A model generated the notes under the pieces. That model was not told the origin of the DNA, did no database searches, and worked only from the letters and a program-made list of their open reading frames with translations. From assembly GCA_029783825.1 (NCBI GenBank), contig JAREIK010012067.1, forward strand, positions 42,474 through 106,473: a DNA stretch of 64,000 nt. Direction: 5' to 3'. The stretch is from Sapria himalayana. Taxonomy: Eukaryota > Streptophyta > Magnoliopsida > Malpighiales > Rafflesiaceae. Position 1 is the stretch's first letter. The number at the start of each line of letters is the position of its first letter. Made by a program: the position numbers and the translations under genes. Positions 25,758 through 37,404 of this stretch are shown in pieces.

Positions 25758-26729
25758 TGATTATTCTTTTTGTACTTTTGTATCATTTCTTATATTTAAA
25801 TAGACATCATTTTATGATTATTATATTTATTTAGATATTTGCAAATATTAGATTAATACCAAGAGTGATATATTCTATGGAATACTACTCTAAATTATTA
25901 CAAGTCAAGTATTAATATTCAAGGGTGATATTAATACATTAAGACTAAAATGAAGGTTTACTTATAATATTTTAATTTAATGCTTGAGTATTTGTTAGAG
26001 AACATATACTGAACTGACCCTCTTTGATAATGTTTCTTGGATTATTAATAAGTGTCATATACATTCTCATAGTGAATATTAGAATGAATTGTCCATTGAC
26101 CTAAAGTCGCTATAGTTCTCTACATAAGGAGTTGTATACTTTAGTTTTATTAAATGCCACTTATAACAATGATGGTTATAGGGTTGTTTACTAAGTATAC
26201 AATTAATTATTTAGAGGGATGTGATTTAAGTAGATGGAAATTGTCCATTCTATGTGATAGTAATGATATCAGTTAGCCCGTTGATTGAGTAGGACTACTA
26301 AAATACATGACCATGCTGAAATAAGTCAATATGAGATTATATCTTATTTGTTTAAGTCAATTTACTTAAAGATCAAGACACATATAGATTGATGTGTGGA
26401 TGTAACATTTTAGAAATGTGTGTCATTATTGACACATCCTTTTAGTAAATTGCACATCCTTTTAGAAAATTGTGAGAAAAAAAAACCAAAAGGTTTAATA
26501 AAATGGGATAGTTAAAACAAGAGAAATAACAAAGAAACATTTATGTGGATACCGCTAGAGGCACGGACTTTTGATTGTGCTAGGTTTCAATTGAACCATT
26601 CAGAATCAAAAGTATTTTTTCTACACTACAATACGTAACAGCCTTGTACTTTGTTTAATTATATTCACTTGGATCATTGGTTGTTTCCTAGTTCGAAACA
26701 AGATTCAGATATGAAATTTACTGGAACCA
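25758..26729 (+). repeat. Second (3') LTR of the Ty1/copia element
   Basis: It aligns with the LTR at 2274-3893 through ACTTTTGTATCAT, AGTCAAGTATTAATA, GATTGAGTAGGACTACTAAAA, CATGCTGAAATAAGTCAATATGAGAT, ATAGATTGATGTG and the terminal ...TGGAACCA. It is shorter (about 970 bp) because of one large gap and fewer tandem units. Its first few tens of bases appear lost at the CACTA junction. GATA array begins within a few bases of its end. Confidence 0.8.
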
Positions 26730-27752
26730 TAAAAAGATAGACATAGATAGAAAGATAGTTATATAAATAGATATATAGATAGATAAATGGATGGATATAT
26801 AGATAGATATATAGACATATAAATAGGTAAATAGATAAGTAGATAGATAGATAGGTAGATAGGTAGATAGATATAGATAGATAGACAAATAAAAATAATA
26901 TATAGATATATAGATAAATAAATAGACAAGCAGACATGTGAATATTCAGATATATAAAAGATATACAAGTAGAAAGATCAATATTTAGATAGAAAGATAG
27001 ATAGAAAGATAGAAAATTTAACAGATAAACAAATAGACAGATAGACAAATAGACAAATAGACAAATAGATAGATAGAAAGATATATAAATAGACACATAG
27101 ACATATAGATGGATAGATAGATAAACGATAGATAGATAGTAAAAAAAAATATAGAGATATAGACAGATAGACAGACATACAGATAGATATATAGATAGTT
27201 AGATAAATAGATAGACAAAGAGAAATATTGATAGATAGACATATAGAAAGAAGATAGATAGATAAATAAACAGATTGATATATAGACTGATAAAGTGATA
27301 GACAAATAGACAAATAAATAGATTGATAGGTAGATAGATAAATAGATTGATTGATTGACATATAGACAAATATGTAGAAAGATATATAAAAAGATAGATA
27401 AAAGATATATAGATAACCAGATAGATAAATAGATAGATAGATATAAAGATAAATAGATATACAAAAGAGAGATAGATAGATATATAGAAAGTTAGATAGA
27501 TAGAAAGATAGATAGATAGATAGGCAGATAGACAAATAGAGAGATAGAGAGAGACAAATAGACAAATCAATAGAGAGGCAGATAAGTAGATATAAAAATA
27601 GATAGATATACAAATAGTAAGATTAGTAGATAGGTAGATAGAAAAATAGATAGATAGATAGTTAGATAAACAAATAGACAAATAGATAGATTGGCAGATA
27701 GATATATAGATAGATAGATATATATATATATAGATAGATAGATATATAGATA

Positions 27753-28145
27753 ACAAATATATAGATAGATAGACATATTGACAAATAGATAGATAGATAA
27801 ACTTATAGACTAATAGATAGAAGGATAGTTAGAAACATAGATATATTGATTGATAAATAAATAGATAGATAAACACATAGTACACAGATAGATAGATAGA
27901 AATAAATAGATAAAAAGATAGCCAGATAGATATATAGATGACAAATATATAGATAGATAGACATATTGACAAATAGATAGATAGATAAACTTATAGACTA
28001 ATAGAATAACAGACTAATAGATAGAAGGATAGTTAGAAACATAGATATATTGATTGATAAATAAATAGATAGATAAACACATAGTACACAGATAGATAGA
28101 TAGACAAATAAATAGATAAAAAGATAGCCAGATAGATATATAGTT
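27753..28145 (+). repeat. 188-bp segmental tandem duplication inside the GATA array
   Basis: Two copies, starting ACAAATATATAGATAGATAG at 27753 and 27941, are nearly identical across rare words such as AACTTATAGACTAATAGA, AAACACATAGTACACAG and AAAGATAGCCAGATAG. The second copy has about 16 extra bases (AATAACAGACTAATAG) from a small internal duplication. Confidence 0.95.
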
Positions 28146-30059
28146 AAATGGACAAATATACATATAGGCTGATAGGCAGATAGAGAAATGAATAGATAGA
28201 ACGATCAGATAGATAGACAGATAGTCATATAGACATATAAACAAATAGATAGATATGCAGATAGACAGATGAATAGATACATAGAAAAATAGATAGTCAG
28301 ATAGATTGATAGATAGATATATAGATAGATAGGCTAATAGACTGAAAGATAGAAAGAATTATTGATAGAAGATAGTTAGATAGTTAGATAGATATCGAGT
28401 TAGATAGATAATTAGTTAGATAGATAGATGGTTAGATAGTTAGATAGATTGATAGATTGATAGATAAATACATAGACAGACAGACAAATAGATAGATAAA
28501 ATAGACATATAGAAATTTACACATATAGATATAGAATATAGATAGATAAATAGATATATAATAGATAAATAGATAGATAGATAGATATATAAATAGATAA
28601 ATAGATAGATAGAGAGATATATAAACACATAGAAATATAGATTGATAAATAGACAGATAGATAGACAGATAAATATATAGATATAGATAGACATATAGAC
28701 ATAATATATATATATATCTATATACAGATTAATAAACATATAAACAAATAGGATATATACATATAAATAGAAAGACATATAGATAGATAGATAAACATAT
28801 AAACAAATAAATAGATATAAAAATAGATAGAAAGACACATAATTAATAGAAACATAGATTGATAGATTAATAGTCTGATAAATTGATAGATAGATAGATA
28901 TATAAATAGATAGGGAGAAAGGGAGATTTGTAGATTTATATACATAGATAGATAGATAGACCAATAGAAAGAAATTTGATATATTGATAGAAAGATAGAC
29001 ATATACACAGAAAGACAGACAGATATATATATCGAAAGACAAATTGAAAGATAGATAGATAGTAAGATAGATAGAAATTATACATAAATACATATTAATA
29101 GACATAAAGATAAATATTTAGATGGATAGATAGATAGACAAATAGGAAAATATATCAAAAGAATGATAGACAAATAGATAGATATATATGCAAATAGATA
29201 GATAGATAGACAAATAGGTAGATAGGTAGATAGAAGGATAGAAAGAAAGATAGATAGATAGATATATATATATATAATATATATATATATATATAATTAT
29301 TGGCAAATAAACAGATTGGCAGATAGATAGATTCAAATATAAACATATAGAGATATATAGATATGCTGATAGATAGAAATATAGTTAGATAATTAGATAG
29401 ATAGGTAGATAGACAGACATATAGATAGATATTGGATAAATATTTAGATAGATAGAAAGATAGACAAATAGGCAAATATATAGAAAGAAAGATAGACAAA
29501 TCGATAGATAGATAGGAAAATAGATAGATAGATAGGCAAATAGATAGATAGATAGAGATAGGCAAATAGATAGATAGAGAGATCGGAAAATAGATAGATA
29601 GATTGCTAGACAAATAGGTAGATAAGTAGATAGATAGATAAATAGATAGACAGATGGACAGATAGATATATATATATAGTTAGATATATAATTAGATAGA
29701 TAAAAATAGATTGGCAAATAGATAGAAACACATATTAACATATAGATAGATAGATTGATTGATAGAAACTTAGTTAGATATTTAGATAGATAGGCAGATA
29801 GAAAGACAGATAGACAGAAAGATAGATAAATAGATAGATAGATAGATATACACATAGACAAATAGAAATTTTGACATAAAGATAGATAGACAGAAACAGA
29901 GAGAAAGATAGATAGATATATAGATACAAAGACTTAGATAGATTGATAGATGATTTCTATATAAATAGATAGATAGATAAAAGCTAGATAGATATATAGA
30001 TAGATAGTTGATAATAGATATATATTGACAGATAGAAAATATATTGATAGATAGCTAAT

Positions 30060-30061
<2 letters not shown>

Positions 30062-30109
<48 letters not shown>

Positions 30110-30125
30110 ATATATATATATATAT
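30062..30125. repeat. Perfect (TA)n tract inside the GATA array
   Basis: About 60 bp of nearly uninterrupted TA with one C. Its perfection contrasts with the decayed GATA words around it, so it is a recent expansion. Confidence 0.95.
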
Positions 30126-30638
30126 TAATAAAGATAGGCATATAGTGATAAACAATTAGACAAATCGATAGATAGATTGATAGATAGAAATATTTATAGT
30201 TTGATTGACTGATAAATAGATAGACAGACAAATAGATAAATAGACAAACAGATAGATAGATAGACATATAAAAAGGTAGATAGATAGACAAATACACATA
30301 TTGACTTATATAGAGATGAATAGACAAAAATATAAACTATTACATAGATAGATATATAAATAGATAAAGATATATAGGTTTACAAATAGATATATATAGA
30401 TAGACAGATAGATTGATATACTAATAAATAGATGGACCGATATATAGATAGATAGATAGATAGACTGATAGATAGATAATTAGATAAATAAATAGATAGA
30501 TAGTGAGATAGATAAATAAAGAAATAGATAAATAGAAAGATAGACATATAGATAGATAGATTGATTGATTGATTGACAGATACACAAATAGATAGATAAT
30601 TAGATAGATAAAAAGATAAATAAATAGATAGAAAGATA

Positions 30639-31750
30639 CACCACAAAAAAATATTGATTTAGCTAGGAAATTTTAGCTAGGGATCAATCCTAGCAAATTG
30701 CGAGGGATTAGCTAGGGATAGCTAGAGATTTATGTTTTTTCATTAAAATAAAATTTTCAACGAATTAGCAATAGATTAGAGATGGATTAGTGATGGAATA
30801 ATTTCATAAATTCTGCATCAAAAAAATGTGGAATTTAGTAATGGATTAGCGACGGAATATTTTCATAAATTCTGCTCAAGAAAAGCGGGAAATATAGCAA
30901 TGAAATTAGCGATGGAATTTCCCTAGTTAATAAAATCCGGAATTTAGGGATGGATTTAGTGATAGAATTTCCATAGCTAATTAAATCTGGAATTTAGTGA
31001 TTTAGAGATAGAATTTTCCTTCCTAATAAAATCCGGATTTCAGCGATGGATTTAGCTATAGAATTTTCCTATCTAATAAAATATGGAATTTAGCGATAAT
31101 TTAGCGATGAAATTTTCTTACCTAATAAAATCCTTAATTTAGCGACGGATTTAATGACAAAATTTCCCTATCTAATAAAATCTAGAAATCAACGACGAAT
31201 TTAGTGATGAAATTTCTCTAGCTAATAAAATTGGAAATTAGCGATGGATTTAATGACGAAATTTCCCTATCTAAAAAAATTTGGAAATTAGCGATAGATT
31301 TAGTGACGGAATTTTCTAGCTATTAAAATCTGGAATTTAGCTATGGATTTAGCGATAGAATTTTCCTAGCTAATTATATCCGCACATAGCGACAGATTTC
31401 ATCTACGGAGTTCCCTAGCTAATTACACACAACATAGTGATGCCTTTTAGCGACATTATTTCCCTAGCTAATTACATCCCGAAAATATAGCTATGGATTT
31501 TGCGATGAAATTTTCCTTTCTAATTACATACTTAATATAGCGACGGATTTTATCGACGGAACTTCTAGCAATTACTTCCTGAATATAGTGACCGATTTTA
31601 GTGATGTAACTTCACTAACTAATAAAATATGAAATATATCGACGGATTAGCAAGGGAACTTCTCTAGCTAATTAAATCTGGAATATACCGATGGATTTAG
31701 TGACTGAACTTCCCTAGTTAATTAAATCCAAAATATAGCGACGAAATTTT
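30639..31750 (+). repeat. CACTA left terminus and expanded 50-bp subterminal repeats (L2)
   Basis: About 18 imperfect 50-bp units (best at 30840-31750) of the form TTTAGCGATGGATTTAGTGA ... TTTCCCTAGCTAATAAAATC. That is about twice the count in copy L1, so the array length is variable within the family. Confidence 0.85.
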
Positions 31751-33574
31751 CTTAACCAATATTTAATTATTTAATTTTTTGTAATTTATTATTAGTCTTA
31801 ATATTTTATTTAATTTTTTTATTAAATTATGTTAATGGTCTATAGATGAGCGATCCTTGAAAGTTACATTCTCCTCATAAAATCATAAAAAAATGAAATT
31901 ATAAATAAATAATTTTAAAAATATAAAAATATAAAAAAATTATATTAATAAGGACTAACATATCTATTTTTATGATGTATACTTTTTTAAAAAATAATAC
32001 ATAAAATTTTTCTAAAATTTTTAATTAAGAAACATAAAAATTTGTAAAAGTAATATTAATAATTAATTCAAAAAGTATAATAATTTATTTCGATATTTTA
32101 AAAATTAAATTAACATACATTAAAATTTCTACTAATATAAATGTAAATTAATTCATTTATGATAAAATATAAAATATTTTCAAAAATATCAAAATTTACG
32201 AATAAACTAGTAAATATTATTATGATTATTAGTATAAAAAAATTTATGATTATAGAAAAATTTTAAAAATATAATTAATACAAAAATTGAAAATTTTGAA
32301 ATATAATAAAAATAAAAATTTTTTCATTAAAGTTAAAGAAAATAAATAATATTTAAAAATATACATATATGTTTGCCCCTACTAAAATTTATAAGAATTA
32401 AATAATTAAGTAATATTTTTTCCATTACTTTAACATTCATCTTTATTAAAATAATTTATATAACTTTTTTTAATTATCTTATCACTTTAAGTAATTTTTT
32501 GAATTTTAAAAATTATAAATGATATCAAATATAAAATTTTATGCCTTTAAAATTATTACATATTATCTTCATAAAAATTAATATGACGAATTCTTAAAAT
32601 TTATAACCATAAAATATAAATTTTTATATATTTTTTAACATAAAGAGTATTTTATAACACTTATGAGAGTGACTAGGATAAATAATCTTTTCATGTATGC
32701 CTTATTATATGAAATTTGTTAATTTTATAGCTTTTTTGATATTTTTTTTATAAGGCTAAACATATATTTTATTAAATTGTTTTATATATTTATTATTTAA
32801 TTAATATTATAAAAAATTGTAAGGTGTATATTTTGAATTTATACCTTGCTAGACGCACATAAATTTATTTGAAAAATTTTGATAGTAAATAAAATAAATG
32901 TGTCTTTTTGTAATATATAATATATATTTATTATATTATTTATTTAATGTTTTTATAATTAAAAAAAAAAATTTTGGAAATATATATAATTTGTTTATTT
33001 TGGAAATATATTTAATGTTTAGTTTGTCGAGACTAAGTCCCCCATCTTTCTCTCGACATTTTCAAAGAATAAGCGATCAACTCCTCCGCAGTCCTCCATC
33101 CTTCTCTTGACACGATGCAACATAAACATATTCGAATTAAGTGATAATTTTTTATTTATTTGAGGTACTTTTTCTACCGTAATTCCTCATCGATTATCTT
33201 AATGCATTTACTTAATTTTTTTTTCCAAAATTCTTCTTCTTTAATCATATACATTAATTTAATTATACTTATTGTGATACATACCTAATGCATTTGTGTT
33301 GTTTGTGGCAGTAGGTATGCTAATATAAACTTAATTTAATTATACTTTTTTTTAATACATATTCTGTTAATTTAATTATACTTTTTTTTAATACATATTC
33401 TTTTAATTTAATTATACTTGGATTGCTTATAAAAACTTAATCGTATATAACACAAAATGGTGCTTTGTGTTGGTTAGTGTGTATATAACACATAAATATA
33501 ATGTATTTTATTATATTTATAACTATAAAAATAGTTTACATAAACATAACTATATATAAATATACCAGCATATA

Positions 33575-33578
<4 letters not shown>
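31751..33578 (+). other. AT-rich left-interior segment of the CACTA family (L2)
   Basis: Colinear with 8581-10496: GGTCTATAGATGAGCGATCC, CATTCTCCTCATAAAATC, CCTCATCGATTATCTTAATG and AACTATAAAAATAGTTTACAT. Conservation of position without a conserved reading frame argues for non-coding element sequence. Confidence 0.7.
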
Positions 33579-33626
<48 letters not shown>

Positions 33627-33641
33627 ATCTATCTATCTATC
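33579..33641 (+). repeat. (TA)n followed by perfect (TATC)5
   Basis: About 22 TA units run straight into five perfect TATC units at 33622-33641. The tract occupies the same place in the element where copy L1 has (CATA)8-(TA)n. It is a young tetranucleotide array beside a TA tract. Confidence 0.96.
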
Positions 33642-34649
33642 ATAATTTTATATATGATACATTCAATATACATGTCGTGTATTTCAGATATAATTAGTAT
33701 TATACATATAATATTATATACATATTTTACACAAATAAAGATATATTGACTTTATAATAGGATTTTAATAATGTATATTTGAAATTTGTAAGTCATCATT
33801 ATAAAATACACGTCTAATAAAATTGCATTATGAAAATATCTATTATTCCATAATACCTTACCTACCCAATAAGTATAATTATATTAATATCTGTAAACTA
33901 TATTTTATACATGGCTTTATGTATATGGAAAAACACACACTCATTTGAGTGTATTTAATATCTATAAATTTTAAGTATAATTACAATAATATCTGTTAAT
34001 GTCAAATTAATATCTGTAAATATTTATTGACCAGTTTTCAATTAGTTAAATAAAAATGTAATTAGGTTTTATGTATACTGATACTAATTAAAAGACATTT
34101 AAATACATTTATATATTTGACTATATTTTAATTACTATGTTAATAAAATGCTGAATATGCGGTTTTTATAAATAGCCCTATAGGCATTAACTATCCATAT
34201 GATTCATACTGGATTAAAATATATAAGATATCCAGCTAATTTGACATTACATTATTTCCTACGTGAATTGATGCCGATGACTTTTTGATGGGTTGAGAAG
34301 TTGCACCTAAATGGATGAGTAGATCTCACATATTTTATCACCGCTATAGCCATTAACTCATAAATTATATACCCATGGAACTTTATATTGTTTACTCATT
34401 GTAAGTTAACAATAGAATTGTTTACTTGAGTAAACACTATTAAAATATTTACTTATTGTAAGCTTAGATAATGAAGAAACTTTGATAATTAATCCAAATA
34501 ATCAATATCAATGAAATGATAATCCAGATTCACAGAGTTATCTTTATAACTTGTTAAACTCATATACTAGTGATATATTTTACTGTGCAATAAAATAACT
34601 AACACTTACTTTGATTTTTGTAGTGTCTTATCTCTCTATAATTTCAATA
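33642..34649. other. AT-rich stretch without recognised genes
   Basis: About 1 kb between the CACTA left half and the inverted copia fragment. No domain, RNA gene or clear repeat was seen. It may belong to either neighbour. Confidence 0.5.
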
Positions 34650-35330
34650 CTTAATGGTCTTTGAGCTATTATAATTACAATGATTCTTAGATTTAGACCT
34701 CATGTTTTTTGATTTGCTTTGCCATTTTCTTTAGTTGAATTTATTACAATTAACTTTGTATATAATTCTAAATAGGTTGATATTTCACTTGTCTATCTCT
34801 GTTGAATCTCCTTGCTTAGAATTAGATCATGAACTTCATCAAATTTCAATTTATTAGTTCTTGATGAACAATGCACAACTATAATTGTAATACATTAATT
34901 TTTGATAGAGAACACAGAAGTATCAATACACATACTTCATCATTGACTTCAATACCGAACAAACTTAATTGGGTTGTGATTGTGTTGACTTCATTGAATT
35001 GTTGGGTCATTGATGTGCTTTCTGTCAACTTCAGATGAAAAAACACCTCATAGTGTTGCACTTTTGTAGCATTAATTAGTTTTCGTATATACTAGCAATG
35101 AGCACATCGTAAGCTGTACTATGCTCTTCTCATTTTTTTATATTGAAAGTAAGTTGGTAAGATATCATATTTCAGATGATTTCAAAGCTAGTATGTGCTC
35201 TTCTTTCTTCATAGACTCTATCATCTTCCTCAGAAAGGGTTGATATAGAATTTTTCTAGATATATAATCATCCATCTAGTATTTTCTAGAATCCAAATTT
35301 TGTTCCATAAATTTTTTTTATTTTAACTTT
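34650..35330 (-). pseudogene. Copia gag (UBN2-type) remnant
   Basis: The minus strand near 35320-35240 reads as FYGTKFGF-stop-K and YISRKILYQP pieces typical of the start of gag. A clean stretch at 35061-34879 has MTQQFNEVNTITTQLSLFG, then VNDEVCVLILLCSLSKI, matching the UBN2 signature in which a short linker joins the helix pair to LLCSLP. Next comes LKFDEVHDLILSKEIQQR with a stop, then a basic ENGKANQK stretch as found before the zinc knuckle. Stops and frameshifts are frequent, so it is dead. No protease or later domain follows before 34650. Confidence 0.85.
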
Positions 35331-35524
35331 TCCTTCATATGTAGTCTTACTATCTACAAATATGAATTCTTCTAGAAAATCTCTGCAAAACACAGTGTAT
35401 GAAATTTGATGAACACCTCTTTTGACCTGCTGATATTGTCTGCAAAAATTTTACTATTTATTAAATTCATTATTATCATCAATAGTAACTTCGCCTAATG
35501 GTGCATTATAAAGCACAACCTAAA

Positions 35525-35537
35525 CCTCCAATACCAA
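35525..35537 (-). other. Putative copia primer-binding site
   Basis: The minus strand reads TTGGTATTGGAGG, close to the tRNA-Met type TGGTATCAGAGC, and lies the right distance upstream of gag. Confidence 0.6.
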
Positions 35538-35564
35538 TTGTTGAGAATAACTTTATTTCCTATT

Positions 35565-36826
35565 TGTTAGATAGACATTTAGATAACCTGAAAATATAAA
35601 GGTAAACATATAGAATAATTGATAGATAGATATAGATATAAATATATATATATATATATTGACAAATAGGCTGATAAATAGAAAGAGAGTTAGATAGTTA
35701 GAAAGATAGAAAAATAGAAAGAAGATATATAGATTAATTGATAGATATAATAGGTAAGTAGTTACATAGATATATAGATTGTCATATAAACATTTCGACA
35801 TAAATTAGATAGATAGAAGGATAAAAAGATAGGAAAACTATAAATAAACATATAGATAGATACATAGATATACAAATAGACAGAAGATATAATGATAGTC
35901 AGATTAATAGATAGACTAATAGACTAATAAACTGATAGACTGATAGATTGATAGAGAGGTAGATAGATAGATAGACAGATAGAAAGATAGATAAATTAAT
36001 AATTAGAAAGACAAATAGATAGATAGATAGATAGGTAGGTAGGTAAGTAGAGAGCTATATTGATAGATAGATAGATATACATATAGATAGATAGATAGAT
36101 AGATAAATAGATGTATATAAGGATAGATAGATAAATAGATAGATATATTATAGATAGAAATATAGATAGATTAATTGATAGAAAGATAGATCGATAGATA
36201 GATTGACAGATAAATAGATAGATATAAAGATATATAGATAGACATTTAGAAAGGTACATAGATAGAGAGATAAAAAGTCATATATATAGACAGATATATA
36301 TATAGATTTTTAGACAGATAGATAAACAAATAGATATAAATATAGATAGATAGATATAAAGAGAGATTAATATACATATATATAGAAAGATAGATATACA
36401 TATTGATAGATAGATAGATTGATTGATAGATTTATATATAGATTGATATACAAATTTATTAACAAAATGATCGACAAATTGATAGAGAGATTGATAGACT
36501 ATTTGATAGACAGATTGATAGTTATAATGATAGATAGATAAATAAACAGACAAACTGATTGAGAGATAGATACATACATACAAAAATAAGATAGATAGAT
36601 AGATAAATAGATAGACAGACTGATTGATTGAGTGATATATAGATAGATAGATATACATATAGATAGACAGACAAATAGATAGATAGATAGACAAACAAAT
36701 AGATAGATAGATATATCGATAGATAGTTAGATAAACAAATATATAGATAAATAGATAGATAAATATATAGATAAATATATAGATAGACTTATAATAAGAC
36801 AGATAGATAGACACATAAATATAGAT

Positions 36827-36860
<34 letters not shown>

Positions 36861-36975
36861 CACACACACACACACAAAGAGATAGATTGATTGATAGATA
36901 GATAGATAAATATATAAATTGATTGATTGATTGACAGATAGATATATAGATAAATAATTAGATAAATATAATTAA
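35565..36975. repeat. Degenerate GATA array, block 4
   Basis: About 1.4 kb of GATA-family words on the plus strand between the copia fragment and the hAT element. It includes (TA)n at 36828-36859 immediately followed by (CA)8 at 36861-36876. Minus-strand stop-free frames are artefacts. Confidence 0.96.
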
Positions 36976-37404
36976 ACAATAAATTTTTTTTTAAATTTTT
37001 TTATTTTTATTTTATTTATATAAATTATTAAATTACAAATAAAATTTTAGATAATTTATAATATTATATATTTATAATATGAAAAATGTTAAAATTTATT
37101 AAAATAACAAAGTTTAAAATTATTTTTATAATGTAATATAAAATTAATTTAAAATTTATTAGAATTATATAATATAGATATAAATTTTTAAATGAAAAAT
37201 TAAAAAAAAATAAATAAATCAATACATTTTGTTTAAAAAAATAAAAATTAAAAAAACATAAGCAACTCAAATGAAAATGACCAATCAGTCATTTGATACC
37301 AAAGGTCCGAACCAAATAAATTATAGTTTCAACATAACGTATAAATAAAGTATACAATCAATAAAAAACAAAACATCAAAATCAACAAAATAGTAGATCA
37401 TCAT

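Larger units (their letters stand above)
7965..25759. mobile_element. Composite CACTA (En/Spm-type) segment with internal inverted arms
   Basis: The left terminus CACTACAAAAAATG (7965) and the right terminus (reverse complement CACCACAAGAAAAATCCC, ending 25759) are CACTA-like. Both are followed by dense subterminal repeats of the CCTAGCTAA / TTAGCGACGG kind. A second right-end copy lies inverted inside, starting near 15716. The segment therefore holds one left end and two right arms, with a GATA array between the arms. No transposase gene was recognised. No matching 3-bp target duplication was found, so 7965-25759 may be two nested or rearranged elements rather than one. Confidence 0.65.
22495..25759 (-). 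repeat. Inverted right arm of the CACTA segment, right copy (R2)
   Basis: Read on the minus strand from 25759 inward: terminus and subterminal repeats (25759-25255), AT-rich block, module copy (about 25100-24800), expanded palindromic minisatellite (24760-23780), a GC-richer insert (23670-23380), a second module copy (about 23250-22960), TA-rich DNA and a GCN tract. This is the order of the left arm, plus two extra blocks. The two arms together make an inverted repeat spanning about 10 kb. Confidence 0.85.
2274..26729 (+). mobile_element. Ty1/copia LTR retrotransposon, decayed and interrupted by CACTA DNA
   Basis: Two same-orientation LTR copies (2274-3893 and 25758-26729) bracket a primer-binding site, a leader and a gag-pol pseudogene, all on the plus strand. 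The pol reading is cut off in reverse transcriptase at 7964, where a CACTA terminus starts, and the second LTR resumes directly after the opposite CACTA terminus at 25759. RNase H and the polypurine tract were not found. GATA array flanks both sides, so the simplest view is insertion of the retroelement into the array, followed by CACTA insertion and deletion. No convincing 5-bp target duplication is visible. That the two LTRs belong to one insertion is an inference. Confidence 0.72.
26735..30638. repeat. Degenerate GATA array, block 3
   Basis: About 3.9 kb of GATA-family words on the plus strand, from the end of the copia LTR to the start of a CACTA left terminus. It contains TA runs, a large recent duplication at 27753-28145, and minus-strand stop-free frames of up to about 220 codons that encode only Ile/Tyr/Leu/Ser repeats. 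Confidence 0.97.
30639..33642 (+). mobile_element. Truncated CACTA element, left half (copy L2)
   Basis: It starts CACCACAAAAAAATATTGATTT directly against GATA array and shares GCGAGGGATTAGCTAGGGA with 7965 onward, then the subterminal repeats and the whole AT-rich left interior to about 33580. No right terminus follows before an unrelated copia fragment, so the right half is missing or displaced. No gene was recognised inside. Confidence 0.78.
34650..35545 (-). mobile_element. Ty1/copia 5' fragment (primer site and gag), inverted
   Basis: Minus-strand order is primer-binding site, short leader and gag, the 5' part of a copia element. No LTR is preserved: upstream of the primer site the sequence passes within about 30 bp into GATA array. 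It belongs to a different copia lineage from the element at 2274, since the gag types differ. Confidence 0.75.

Noticed and set aside
2274..26735. Target-site duplications for the copia and CACTA insertions
   Set aside because: The flanking bases do not match convincingly (for example AAA against ATT at the first CACTA segment), and GATA flanks make chance matches meaningless.
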